Source: Methanosarcina sp. (GTDB lineage Archaea; Halobacteriota; Methanosarcinia; Methanosarcinales; Methanosarcinaceae). From it: DNA of 45,703 bases. A model generated the notes under the pieces. The model saw nothing but the letters and a program-made list of their open reading frames with translations, made no database searches and had not been told where the DNA came from. Below, piece by piece: positions 20,320 to 28,525 of the stretch (position 1 is its first letter; each line of letters begins with the position of its first letter). The translations under genes and the position numbers were made by a program. Where the stretch lies: NCBI RefSeq assembly GCF_028693135.1, contig NZ_JAQUVZ010000027.1, positions 1 to 45,703 of the forward strand. The letters are read 5' to 3'.

Positions 20320-20771
20320 TAACTGCCGCTCCCTCTTTATTTTTTCAGCATCCCAAAATCCGACAAATTCACTATTATGGATTCATTATTATAAATCCAC
20401 GATTATAATCTCTTCCGGTTTTCAATAATCTTTTCAGGTTTTCAATTTCCCATGGAAAAATCTTCCAGATTCCTTTAAACTTCCCCTTTTTATATAGATC
20501 TGGAGTGAAATCCTGAAAAGCCGGTTTTCCGGTAAACTTTCCGTTCAAATATTTTTTCCGGCTCTTTTCCCTCTAAATTTCTTTCCCGCACTTCTAAGAC
20601 CTTTTTATAACATTTAATATATACGAGTCAATAGTACATAATGATAACGGCATTTCTTTTTTTTGTAAATATCTGAGTTTACATAAAGTCGGGGCTGAAA
20701 CCTTTTTTGAGGCTGAAGCCGTCGATTTCTTTAATAGAGGTTTATGAAAGTCCGGCAGGAATTTTTTTCAT
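20320..20771. other. AT-rich spacer upstream of CBS-E
   Basis: The first ~100 bases contain ATTATGGATTCATTATTATA-type imperfect repeats and the probable CBS-E promoter on the minus strand. A strong TATA-like sequence, TTTAATATATACG, lies near 20615-20627 with no recognisable gene on either side. The open frame at 20707-20904 crosses an ORB and is not considered coding. Confidence 0.45.
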
Positions 20772-20795
20772 AACCCCTTTATTTCCACTGGAACC
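20772..20795 (-). other. Origin recognition box (ORB)
   Basis: On the minus strand the site reads GGTTCCAGTGGAAAT then AAAGGGGTT, an intact ORB dyad plus G-string. It lies 14.5 kb from orc1 and 0.5 kb from the 3' end of the RPA1 gene. Confidence 0.75.
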
Positions 20796-20949
20796 TTTTG
20801 CTCCGAATGAAATATATCGAGTTTTCTTTAAAAAATATCAGGGAGAAGTAGCAGAAGAGAAATCTATCTTAGAAAACAGCTTTAAACAGAATAAATTATT
20901 CTGAATTATATTTATAATGCTATTGATTTCTCTCACAGGAAATTTTTTA

Positions 20950-20973
20950 GACCCCTACATTTCCACTGGAACC
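20950..20973 (-). other. Origin recognition box (ORB)
   Basis: On the minus strand the site reads GGTTCCAGTGGAAAT then GTAGGGGTC. It has the same orientation as the box at 20772 and is centred 178 bp from it, with AT-rich DNA between and to the right. Confidence 0.75.
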
Positions 20974-21323
20974 AACTTCTACACTTTTTTTATCTACCCG
21001 TTTCCGGATCTAAAATTACTAATATTTATATAAAGAGGAAAAAAGAAAAAACTGAATAAGAGGTAAAATAAAAAGAGAAAACCGAATAAGAGGTAAAAGA
21101 AAAATTCAGCTGACTTATTCAAAATGTATCTGTAATTTTTATTGGTTAATTTTTCAGTTTTGTATGTAATTTTCATGGCGGAAGAAAAATATCAGTTTTT
21201 TGAAGACATCTGCAGAAGTTGGATTCAGGTAAAATTTAGTAAAATCAAGACAAAAACTGAAAAGAAAAAAACCGAATAGAAGCTGATAATTAGTCAACAA
21301 AAAATGATAAAAACAGGGAATGA
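20974..21323. other. AT-rich spacer downstream of RPA1
   Basis: No gene is visible. An imperfect ~35-bp repeat, AAAAACTGAATAAGAGGTAA and AAAACCGAATAAGAGGTAAA, occurs twice near 21047-21102, and a third variant lies near 21260-21290. Composition is strongly AT-rich, as on the other side of the ORB pair. Confidence 0.5.
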
Positions 21324-22778
21324 TCAGAGAATAATCACTCTGCTCCTGTTCCCAACACTAAGTTCTATTTCTTCGTTCAAACCATATTTAGCATAAGCGT
21401 CAATGATCTGGATCTCGGAGTCGATATCGAGGTCCTCTATCACATAGGCCTGTTCTCCCCAGAGAGTTAACCGGATATTGCCTGTTTCATCCTTAAGCTG
21501 CAGGTTTGCGACAACACTGTCGGTTCCATCTTCCTTCTCAAACTCTCTCAGTTCGCCGATTTCGGAAACTTTTCCCTGGACAGAATAACTTTCTCCCGGG
21601 ATAATGTCGGTGATGTCAGTAAATTTCTCTCTGTACTCAACCTTTTTTTCACTTCTCTGAATTATTCCTCTGGCTCCCAGGCTGAGTTCCACCTGCTGGC
21701 TGAAAGTGTTTTCCCGAGAATATGCATTGAGAACCTCCACTGTTTCATCGAAGTCAATCTCCTCAAGAAAATCGGTTTTTTCGTCCCAGAGGGTAAGCCT
21801 GATTTTGCCTGTGGAATCTCCCAGGAGGAGATTTCCAACTCTACCGGAAGATCCGTCTTTTTTCTCGAAGGCCCGGACTTCTGAGATGTCAAGTATCCTA
21901 CCTGAAATATTGATATTATTCATGTCAGCTTTTATATCTGCAACAGGGGTAAACTCTTCTTTATATTCGATTTCCTTTTCGCTTTTCCTGATGATACTCC
22001 GGTTTCCGATTTGCAGCTCCACTTTCTGCGTAAAGGCATTTTCACGGGCGTAAGCATTGATCAGTTCAACAGTGTCCCCATACTCAATCTGGGTTAAAAA
22101 ATCGGTTTTTTCGTCCCAGAGCGTCACTCTGAGGGTGCCTGTGGAATCTCCAAGCGTCAGGTTTCCAACTCTCCCGCTGTTCCCGTCTTTGCGCTGGAAG
22201 GTCCTGACTTCAGAAACCTCAAGCACTTTTCCCATAAGGTTGAGGTCTCCCATTCCGTCTTTTATGTCCTTTATATTCTGGCTGGCCGAAACAACATCAA
22301 CTTCTTCTTCACTTTCGGTCAGGACTCCATTATTGCCGATGTTAATTTCCACTCCGGAATAGCCCTGCTTTGCATGGCCGCTGACCTGAACGGTTTGCCC
22401 TACCTTTACTTTTTCGAGTTTAATCAGGTCTGCCATATTGTCCCAAAGGGTTAACTTTACTTTTCCGGTTTCGTCTCCGACAATGAGATTTCCAACTCTG
22501 CCTATAGTGCCGTCGTTTCGGGTAAATTCCTTGATATCAAAAATCGAAACAATTCTTGCAACAAAATTAACAGGTCCGCTCTCGGGTGTAATACTTTCTA
22601 TTTTTACGCTGTCTCTGCCCGCATCCGAGAATCCCAGTTCATTGGCAACCAGCATGGCAGCCATCGCCTCATCACAAAGCCCTCCCATGTTCTCGACCTT
22701 TTCCTGTGTGCGCTGCAGGAAATCCTCTTTACTGATGACATGGCTGAGCTTCTTATAAATAGTGTCAATATCGGTCAT
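21324..22778 (-). CDS. rpa1: Replication protein A, single-stranded DNA-binding protein with four OB folds
   Basis: This 484-residue cytosolic protein coats single-stranded DNA in replication and repair. After an N-terminal helical segment, four OB folds are visible near residues 68-165, 172-275, 280-380 and 385-484. Each has the same core: an acidic or Lys-rich loop, GRVGNL, then GDxTG and LTLWD. The fourth is more divergent (VVANLQLKDETG, LTLWGEQ). There is no zinc finger, so it is the multi-OB RPA1 type known from Methanosarcina rather than the zinc-finger RPA2/3 type. ATG 22778 follows GGGAG at five bases. Repeats 2 and 3 are very alike even at DNA level, pointing to recent internal duplication. 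The gene lies near two ORBs and 14 kb from orc1. Confidence 0.93.
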   Translation of the reverse strand: MTDIDTIYKKLSHVISKEDFLQRTQEKVENMGGLCDEAMAAMLVANELGFSDAGRDSVKIESITPESGPVNFVARIVSIFDIKEFTRNDGTIGRVGNLIVGDETGKVKLTLWDNMADLIKLEKVKVGQTVQVSGHAKQGYSGVEINIGNNGVLTESEEEVDVVSASQNIKDIKDGMGDLNLMGKVLEVSEVRTFQRKDGNSGRVGNLTLGDSTGTLRVTLWDEKTDFLTQIEYGDTVELINAYARENAFTQKVELQIGNRSIIRKSEKEIEYKEEFTPVADIKADMNNINISGRILDISEVRAFEKKDGSSGRVGNLLLGDSTGKIRLTLWDEKTDFLEEIDFDETVEVLNAYSRENTFSQQVELSLGARGIIQRSEKKVEYREKFTDITDIIPGESYSVQGKVSEIGELREFEKEDGTDSVVANLQLKDETGNIRLTLWGEQAYVIEDLDIDSEIQIIDAYAKYGLNEEIELSVGNRSRVIIL

Positions 22779-23314
22779 GGTACTCCCTTGAGTGTTTGAT
22801 ACTTACCTTCCGTGTTTGGTGGTGCTTTTCTTCGATATGTATTCTTGCCTTAAATATCAGGTGTTTATCCCTGAAAGACTGTTACTGTAAGTTTTATTTT
22901 AAGACTTGAAGCGATTTGCAAATCTGATATATTTCAGGTGAAAGTTTGAGGTGAAAATTCATACCAAATATTTTCAAACTTAAGATAAAATATCTTCTAA
23001 TTTCATGTGAGAAATCACCAGGTTCTATACGTCCTTTCATTAATGCATAATAAGAATATCCCTGAAAATTAAATATTATTTGGTAAGTTTTTCCTTTTTT
23101 GGTTGTTTTTTAAAGAGCCTTTGATACGGTATGTAAAGTGTCTTACAAAAGACTACTGTATGCAGGGTGAAAGTATTCAATATTCGGGATAAGAGTATTT
23201 TATCCGAATAAGCATCTTGAGATTAGGTATCTTAAGAGTGTGTATTTTAGCTTACTTCACATTTTGGAAAACATAATAAGTTATGCCGGCGCTCTTATAG
23301 TGTGAATCTGCTTG
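22779..23314. promoter_or_regulatory. Divergent promoter region between RPA1 and the MFS gene
   Basis: This AT-rich 0.5-kb gap serves two divergent genes. A conspicuous inverted repeat occupies 23181-23210 (TATTCGGgATAA then TTATCCGAATA), about 105-130 bases before the MFS start; it looks like an operator. GTGTCTTACAAAAGACTAC at about 23131-23149 contains a second short dyad (GTCTTacaAAAGAC). No gene is visible. Confidence 0.5.
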
Positions 23315-24397
23315 ATGAGAATAAATAACGTCCAGTTCCTCTCAAACATGGCTAATGTTCTCTCGCTGCTTTTTATTCCCGTTTTTGCCGCATCATTCGG
23401 CGCTTCTTATGTCGAGATCGGGATTATAGTGGGGATCTATTCTGCCACAACCCTTCTTTCGTCCTTTATTTTCGGAAGGTTTGCTGACCTTCACCACCTG
23501 CGTATAGTAATTCTGGGAGGTTTTGGATGTGCTGCAGCCGCCTTTTTTCTTCAGGTTTTTGCCACCGATCCTTTTACCCTCATGCTTGCAAGGGCTCTAG
23601 CCGGTTTCAGTGTTGGTATTCACCCGGGTGCCCTGATAGCCTACGTCCATTATCAGAATCAGAGCCTTGGAAGGTTCATTTCTCTGGGTTCTCTTGGCTG
23701 GATGGCGGGTTTTCTCCTGGCAGGAGTGATAGGGATAAGAATGAATCTGCTTTTTGGACTTTCATCTCTTTTTTATGCCTTATGTTTCCTGCAGGCTTTC
23801 AGGTTAAAAGACATTGAAAAGCCGGAATTGAATGTTTCTTACTTCTCCCTTAACACCCTGCTGAATAATTCAGGGACCTATTTCTCTCTCTTCCTGCGGC
23901 ATACCGGCGCCGTCGGGGTCTGGACTATTTTTCCCCTCTATCTCCGGGAGCTCGGAGCAGATGCTTTCTGGATCGGAGTTATTTATGCTATAAATCCTGC
24001 AGTCCAATTTTTGATAATGCGCAGGCTTGACCCGTTTGAAAACGAAAAGCTGATCCGTGCGGGCTACCTGCTCTCAGTGATCGGTTTTATCAGTTATGCC
24101 CTTGCCTCCTCTTATCTTTACGTCATCCCCGGGATGTTCGTTATTGCCTGCTCCTGGTCTTTTCTCTATGTGGGCTCAACCCGCAGGGTTGTGGAGTTGA
24201 ACCCTGATAAAGCTACAGCAGCAGGTCTGATTAACTCAATGATTGGGGCAGCAGGGGTTGTGGGAGCCATTCTTGGAGGTGGCTTATCCCAGCTTTTCGG
24301 CTTCAGGGCGACCATGTTCGGAGCTGCTATCTTCTCTATTTCAGGCTTTCTGCTCTACAAAATTCTGGGAAGGGCGGCAGGCACGAGGGACAACTGA
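23315..24397 (+). CDS. Major facilitator superfamily transporter
   Basis: This 360-residue membrane protein has about 11-12 hydrophobic helices. The loop between helices 2 and 3 reads GRFADLHHLR, a variant of the MFS motif A GxxxD(R/K)xGRR. It is followed by LARALAGFSVGIHPGALIAY, typical of helix 4 (motif B-like). A second half begins near residue 180 after the short central loop RLKDIEKPELNVSYFS. It is shorter than most drug:proton antiporters (about 400) and gives no clue to substrate. ATG 23315 is preferred over the adjacent TTG 23312; no strong ribosome site is seen. An operator-like inverted repeat lies upstream at 23181. A tandem array begins exactly at its stop codon. Confidence 0.85.
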   Translation: MRINNVQFLSNMANVLSLLFIPVFAASFGASYVEIGIIVGIYSATTLLSSFIFGRFADLHHLRIVILGGFGCAAAAFFLQVFATDPFTLMLARALAGFSVGIHPGALIAYVHYQNQSLGRFISLGSLGWMAGFLLAGVIGIRMNLLFGLSSLFYALCFLQAFRLKDIEKPELNVSYFSLNTLLNNSGTYFSLFLRHTGAVGVWTIFPLYLRELGADAFWIGVIYAINPAVQFLIMRRLDPFENEKLIRAGYLLSVIGFISYALASSYLYVIPGMFVIACSWSFLYVGSTRRVVELNPDKATAAGLINSMIGAAGVVGAILGGGLSQLFGFRATMFGAAIFSISGFLLYKILGRAAGTRDN

Positions 24398-24600
24398 AAA
24401 GATAAACTGAGAAGATAAACTTGGAAGATAAACTTGGAAGATAAACTTGGAACATAAACTGAGAAGATAAACTGAGATGATAAACTGAGATGATAAACTG
24501 AGATGATAAACTGAGATGATAAACTGAGATGATAAACTGAGAAGATAAACTGAGAAGATAAACTGAGAAGATAAACTGAGAAGATAAACTGAGAAGATGA
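24393..24600. repeat. 14-15-bp tandem repeat beginning at the MFS stop codon
   Basis: The unit GATAAACTGAGAA (with variants GATAAACTTGGAA and GATAAACTGAGAT) is repeated about fourteen times. The first AACTGA includes the stop codon of the MFS gene, so the array seems to have grown out of the gene end. It continues to within ~100 bases of the KptA start; 24601-24699 shows no gene. Confidence 0.92.
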
Positions 24601-24699
24601 CTGAGGGGAGATAAATCAGAATTTTGAAGGGAATGGCTTAAAATTCTCTTCTCAAAAACTAGTTTTAAGAAAAAAAGATCTTAAAACAAAACCTTATTT

Positions 24700-25353
24700 A
24701 TGGTAAAGTTTCATTATGTACGTGATACTATGATTCGAAAATGCACTGAGCACGGCTATTTTAGAGGAGGCAGCTGTCAGCAGTGTAAACGCCCTGGTAG
24801 ATACGTGCTGGACGACGGAAGGGAAGAAAAGCTCGGAAGGTTTGTATCAGGTACTCTTCGGCATTTCCCGGCATCTGCAGGGGTAAAAATGGACGAATAC
24901 GGTTGGGTGGACCTTAACTCCTTCTGTGATGTTATGAATAAACGTTATAACTGGATGAGGAAAGAGTACCTTTATGCCCTTGTTGAGTCCGATGAAAAAG
25001 GAAGATATCAGATCAGCGGGCCAATGATAAGGGCACGTTACGGACATTCTGTTAACATTGATCTTGACTACGAGGAGAGCGATACTCCATACGTGTACTA
25101 TGGGGCAAGCCCGGAGGAAGTTGACGTCTTGCTCGAGAACGGAATTTTCCCTATCAAACAACGCTATGTTCATCTCAGTACTTCATATGAAAAGGCAACT
25201 GAAGTTGCCCTGATACATACTGAAAGTCCTGTGATCCTGCAGGTTGACGCCTTTAGAGCTCAGGATGATGGAGTTTCTCTAAAGCTTGCAACGGATTACA
25301 TCGTACTTGCGGAAAATATACCTCCTGAGTACCTGTTTGTACTCGAGGAATAA
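24700..25353 (+). CDS. kptA: RNA 2'-phosphotransferase (Tpt1/KptA) with N-terminal zinc knuckle
   Basis: KptA transfers an internal RNA 2'-phosphate to NAD+, giving ADP-ribose 1'',2''-cyclic phosphate. The N-terminal ~35 residues form a probable zinc site, CTEH ... CQQC (Cys15, His18, Cys26, Cys29), which occurs in archaeal members. The catalytic part follows: SGTLRHFPASAGVKMDEYGW (~48-67), RARYGHSVNID (Arg and His, ~109-119), YYGASPEEVDVLL (~131), QRYVHLSTSY (~154) and a C-terminal DAFRAQDDGVSL segment. These match the Arg-His-Arg-Arg active-site pattern of Tpt1. ATG 24700 lacks a ribosome site; ATG 24730 (MIRKCTEHG) is a good alternative. Archaeal tRNA splicing is not known to leave 2'-phosphates, so the in vivo substrate is unclear. 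Confidence 0.9.
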   Translation: MVKFHYVRDTMIRKCTEHGYFRGGSCQQCKRPGRYVLDDGREEKLGRFVSGTLRHFPASAGVKMDEYGWVDLNSFCDVMNKRYNWMRKEYLYALVESDEKGRYQISGPMIRARYGHSVNIDLDYEESDTPYVYYGASPEEVDVLLENGIFPIKQRYVHLSTSYEKATEVALIHTESPVILQVDAFRAQDDGVSLKLATDYIVLAENIPPEYLFVLEE

Positions 25354-25476
25354 TTTCCCCTTACTGGTTTTCTTACTGTCTTTTTCTTGCTGTCTTTTTC
25401 TTGCTGTCTTTTTCTTACTTCTTTTCATTTGTTAGTTTTTCGTGCTATTTTCTCCTTTTCTCTTTTTCTCCTTTAA
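25354..25476. repeat. Convergent gap with CTTACTGTCTTTTT repeats
   Basis: TTACTGTCTTTTTCTTGCTG-type units (about 14-15 bp) are repeated three times at about 25370-25415, just after the kptA stop codon. The T-rich runs on the plus strand could end kptA transcription. Confidence 0.7.
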
Positions 25477-26544
25477 TCAGTCTACCGATACTTCAAAAAG
25501 TCCATCTTTTTCTTTTATCCTGAACTTCACCTCCAGAAACTGTTCTGTGACCCAGATGTTTGTTGCCGCATGTAAAGTTATTTCACGGGCCGTGTAAGAA
25601 CTGTTTCCTGCAAGTGCCATATACGGGATCAACTGGTCTGCTAGATGTACATCTACAGAGGCTTCTGTTCTGAGTTCCGAGATGATTTCTTCTGCAGCGC
25701 GCCTGCCCACTTTTTCAGCAGGCAGCCCTCTTTCTCCAAGGGCACTTCCCCCACAATAACCAGACCAGAGGGTTATCCCGCTTCCTGTGGAAAGCAATTC
25801 GCAGGCTCGGACATTGATCCGTGAACCGTATCCGGCTTCAAGAAGCATGGATTCGGCAGCTTCAGCCTGGCGGGATGGCACATGCGCCGGAAGATTCGAT
25901 GCATGTGAAATTCCCATGACTTCTTTCCCATGGTTCTGTTTCTTCTCTCCTTTCTGGTTTTTTTCTTCGATTCGGTTTTCTCCGCCTTTTTTGTTTTCTC
26001 CTTCCTTCCGGAAATGAAAACCACGAAGCTTGCAGGGTTCAAACACAGCTGAGACCTCGCCTCCTCCCCTGGGATAGTAACCGCGTTTTTTCAGGGTTAC
26101 GCTGCCCGCGTATCCAAGCTGTTCAAGGGCCCTGAAGGTTACATGCTGAAGGTAGTCAATCGTAGGGGACCAGGCAACATCAGTTCCTCCCCTTATCGTT
26201 AGTTCGACCTTTTCTTTTGCGAAAGGCAGGGCTGGCATAAGGCTTTGTAGAAGCAGGGTTATGCTTCCTGCGGTCCCTATATCAATCTCATATTTACCCC
26301 CCTTTATTTCCACTGGAGCAAAAAATAACTCTGAAGAACCCGGAAAAAGTCCTGAAACCCGTGCTCCGCAGATCCTGGCTGCAGTTTCCAGAGCTTTCAA
26401 ATGCTGTTGTTTCAGGCCGGGATTTGGTCTGTTTTTCCTTATGTTCGTAACCTTTACTTTTTTTCCGGTAACTGCAGAAAGGGCAACAGCTGTTCTGACA
26501 ACTTGTCCCCCTCCTTCCCCATATGAACCGTCAATTTCTATCAT
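25477..26544 (-). CDS. rtcA: RNA 3'-terminal phosphate cyclase
   Basis: RtcA converts a 3'-phosphate RNA end to a 2',3'-cyclic phosphate using ATP. DGSYGEGGGQVVRTAVALSA (residues 5-24) is the family's N-terminal signature. RPNPGLKQQHLKALE (~40-54) and GRRAAEEII also match. HLADQLIPYMALAG near residue 310 holds the active-site His that is adenylylated. A hydrophilic, Lys/Glu/Asn-rich insert (about residues 180-215) lies in the middle and is not typical. The gene also carries an ORB-like sequence at 26296. ATG 26544 has GGGAGAGGG just upstream. It lies 130 bases downstream of the FAD oxidoreductase gene on the same strand. Confidence 0.93.
   Translation of the reverse strand: MIEIDGSYGEGGGQVVRTAVALSAVTGKKVKVTNIRKNRPNPGLKQQHLKALETAARICGARVSGLFPGSSELFFAPVEIKGGKYEIDIGTAGSITLLLQSLMPALPFAKEKVELTIRGGTDVAWSPTIDYLQHVTFRALEQLGYAGSVTLKKRGYYPRGGGEVSAVFEPCKLRGFHFRKEGENKKGGENRIEEKNQKGEKKQNHGKEVMGISHASNLPAHVPSRQAEAAESMLLEAGYGSRINVRACELLSTGSGITLWSGYCGGSALGERGLPAEKVGRRAAEEIISELRTEASVDVHLADQLIPYMALAGNSSYTAREITLHAATNIWVTEQFLEVKFRIKEKDGLFEVSVD
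26296..26319 (-). other. ORB-like site inside the rtcA coding region
   Basis: On the minus strand the site reads GCTCCAGTGGAAAT then AAAGGGGGGT. The dyad is one base short of perfect and the G-run is longer than usual. Being coding sequence (residues ~76-83), it may be coincidental, but its match is as good as several intergenic boxes. Confidence 0.5.
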
Positions 26545-26674
26545 TTCCCTCTCCCCTTTATTTTACTCCGTTTTTTTCGTCCTGCTATTTGACCGTATCT
26601 TTCCCCCTCTCTCTTATCTGACCATATCTTTCCCCCTATCTTTTAGCTGGAATCTATGGAACCTCTGGAGTCTG
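26545..26674. repeat. Gap with TCTGACCATATCTTTCCCCC direct repeat
   Basis: Two to three imperfect copies of a ~30-bp unit containing GACC(G/A)TATCTTTCCCCCT lie at about 26585-26645 between rtcA and the upstream oxidoreductase gene. No gene or clear promoter is visible. Confidence 0.6.
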
Positions 26675-28153
26675 TTAATTTGTTTTATCTTTCCGCATAT
26701 TTCTGACTGCGTCTTTTACAGCCGGCATGAGAGGATCCACAAGCATGGAAACCGGAGGGGCATAGCAGGTTTCAAGGCTAAGAAGGTCTTTAATTGTTGT
26801 TTTCTTTCTTATAGCAAGGGAGAGGGCATCGATCCTTTCTTTTATTCCTTCTCCTCCTGCGAGTTGCGCTCCCGCAAGGTAGTCGTCTTTAAAAAAAAGT
26901 TTTATATACAGGTCCTTTCGACCCGGATAGTAGGAAGCTCTCGTGCGCCCGTGGGAAAACCCGGTTACAACTTTCATTCCCTGTCTTTCCACCTGTTCGG
27001 GCGTAAGTCCGACTCCTCCGAATTGCAGGTCTCCAGCAACAGCCACCCAGGGGTCAGCAAGGGGCCCAAAAGTAGAGTATTTGCCTGTAATATTATTTCC
27101 TATCACATCTGCCATACGCCTTGCTGTTGTGCCCAGCTGGCTCAGCCTGATTTCTCCGGTTACAAGGTCAGTAACCTCCGTACATTCTCCGCCTGCGTAT
27201 ACATGGGGGAGAAACTCTCCTCCTGCTTTTACCTGAAGCATTTCATTTACGACTATTCCTCCTGCCTTTCCAATATCTATCCCTGCCTCTCTTGCAAGGC
27301 AGACTTCAGGTTTTACACCGGTTGCCAGGAGCACAAGGTCTGCAGGAAAATGCCTGTCCTTTACGTATACAGTTTTTTCTTTCCAGAAATTTTCAGGTAA
27401 AAATAAAGGTTCCCCGGCAATAACTTCCACACCAAGGGTTTCAAGGTGTGCCCTGACAATTGCAGACATATCGGAATCAAACTGGCTGGAGAGCAGGTCT
27501 TTACTTCTGGTTAGAAGGATAGGCTTAATTCCGCGCTTTGTGAGGGCTGAGGCACATTCTATTCCTATTGTACCCCCACCTACGACACATACTGTTTGGG
27601 CGGTTTCAAGGGCTTTTCCAAAGAGCTTGCCGTCAGCAAGGCTCCTGAGCGTAAAGATTCCGTAAGGCAGAATATTTGCCTGGCTTTTGCGATCTATAAA
27701 GGGCAGGCTCCCTGTAGCAATCACCAGCTTATCAAAAAGATAGGCTCCTTCTCCTGTCAGGGCAACTTGCCCGGTCAGGTTTATTGACCTGACTTTCTCG
27801 TTCAGTCTCACATCTATGTTTTTTTCCCTGAAAAACCCCGGGGGTTTTACAATCAGTTTTTCAAAACTTTCAATTTCCCTGCCCAGAACAAAAGGAATTC
27901 CGCAGTGACTGTAAGCTGTGTGGGAGTCGCATGAAAGCACGGTTATTTTAAAGCCGCTTTGCCTCCTAATCTTGGTAGCAGCTGCCATACCACAGGCGCC
28001 CCCTCCTATAATAACCACCCTTGTAAGGTTTTTCTCTGTCCAGGCATGTGGGGGGACTGTTCCGGGGACTGTTCCGGGGACCTCTTCTTGAACTTCACCA
28101 GCGGTCCGAATGACTTTACCTGCAGCACCTGTTACGCCGAAATCGCTTCCCAT
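26675..28153 (-). CDS. FAD-dependent pyridine nucleotide-disulfide oxidoreductase (NADH oxidase / CoA-disulfide reductase type)
   Basis: This cytosolic flavoprotein has an N-terminal FAD-binding motif VVIIGGGACGMAAATK (~47-62), the redox-active segment SHCGIPFVLG with a conserved single Cys near residue 87, and an NAD(P)H motif VCVVGGGTIGIECA (~190-203). A second FAD motif HVYAGGECTEV (~316) and a C-terminal dimerisation domain follow. The single-cysteine arrangement points to NADH oxidase, NADH peroxidase or CoA-disulfide reductase rather than glutathione reductase. Length (492) exceeds the usual ~450 because of ~45 extra N-terminal residues that include a repeated GTVP (12-nt DNA repeat at about 28053-28085). 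A GTG codon at the start of VVIIGGG is an alternative start. No ribosome site is seen at 28153. The electron acceptor is not known. Confidence 0.85.
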   Translation of the reverse strand: MGSDFGVTGAAGKVIRTAGEVQEEVPGTVPGTVPPHAWTEKNLTRVVIIGGGACGMAAATKIRRQSGFKITVLSCDSHTAYSHCGIPFVLGREIESFEKLIVKPPGFFREKNIDVRLNEKVRSINLTGQVALTGEGAYLFDKLVIATGSLPFIDRKSQANILPYGIFTLRSLADGKLFGKALETAQTVCVVGGGTIGIECASALTKRGIKPILLTRSKDLLSSQFDSDMSAIVRAHLETLGVEVIAGEPLFLPENFWKEKTVYVKDRHFPADLVLLATGVKPEVCLAREAGIDIGKAGGIVVNEMLQVKAGGEFLPHVYAGGECTEVTDLVTGEIRLSQLGTTARRMADVIGNNITGKYSTFGPLADPWVAVAGDLQFGGVGLTPEQVERQGMKVVTGFSHGRTRASYYPGRKDLYIKLFFKDDYLAGAQLAGGEGIKERIDALSLAIRKKTTIKDLLSLETCYAPPVSMLVDPLMPAVKDAVRNMRKDKTN

Positions 28154-28352
28154 GCTTTTTATAATGGTTTTTTGCGCTTATTATAGGTTTTTAAGAGCTT
28201 TTAAGGCTAATTCCCCTCATTTCAATGGGGGATACAGTCGTCAAATATACCCATTTTCGTTATCTACAAACTTACTTAATTTTCCCAGCCCATTATTTTG
28301 AAGGAAATTCCTTTGTCCTGAATATATCCATTTGAAGATGTTCACCAGAAAA
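28154..28352. other. Upstream region of the FAD oxidoreductase gene
   Basis: A TATA-like ATTATAAAAAG on the minus strand lies only a few bases before ATG 28153. A degenerate ORB-like site (minus strand CCCCATTGAAAT then GAGGGGA) occupies 28212-28230. No gene is visible. Confidence 0.4.
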
Positions 28353-28420
28353 AAAAGAGAACGATAACGATTTTCAAAAGAGAACGATAACGGTTTTCAA
28401 AAGAGGACGATAACGGTTTT
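28353..28420. repeat. 22-bp tandem repeat AAAAGAGAACGATAACGGTTTT
   Basis: Three near-identical copies lie directly beside the structured inverted-repeat element at 28421-28500. Confidence 0.85.
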
Positions 28421-28525
28421 AATGGGGGGGTGAACGAGCGAGTTGGGAGTGGGGGGGTTAATACATAAAACAGTGTATTTATCTCGCTCGTTCAAATTTT
28501 TAGACGTTCTTTGTTTTATATATAC
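28421..28525 (-). promoter_or_regulatory. Promoter plus long inverted repeat, possible structured leader RNA
   Basis: A perfect 12-bp inverted repeat, TGAACGAGCGAG (28431-28442) and CTCGCTCGTTCA (28483-28494), encloses a 40-base loop. The loop contains a smaller hairpin (AATACA / TGTATT) and a G7 run; a second G7 run lies just outside at 28424. A strong TATA-like AAAAGTATATATAAAAC (minus strand, about 28511-28527) would start transcription near 28492, right at the stem. The RNA would thus begin with this structure and run toward the oxidoreductase gene 340 bases away. Function is inference. Confidence 0.45.

Noticed and set aside
20707-20904. Plus-strand 65-residue frame
   Set aside because: It contains an ORB and lacks a ribosome site and homology.
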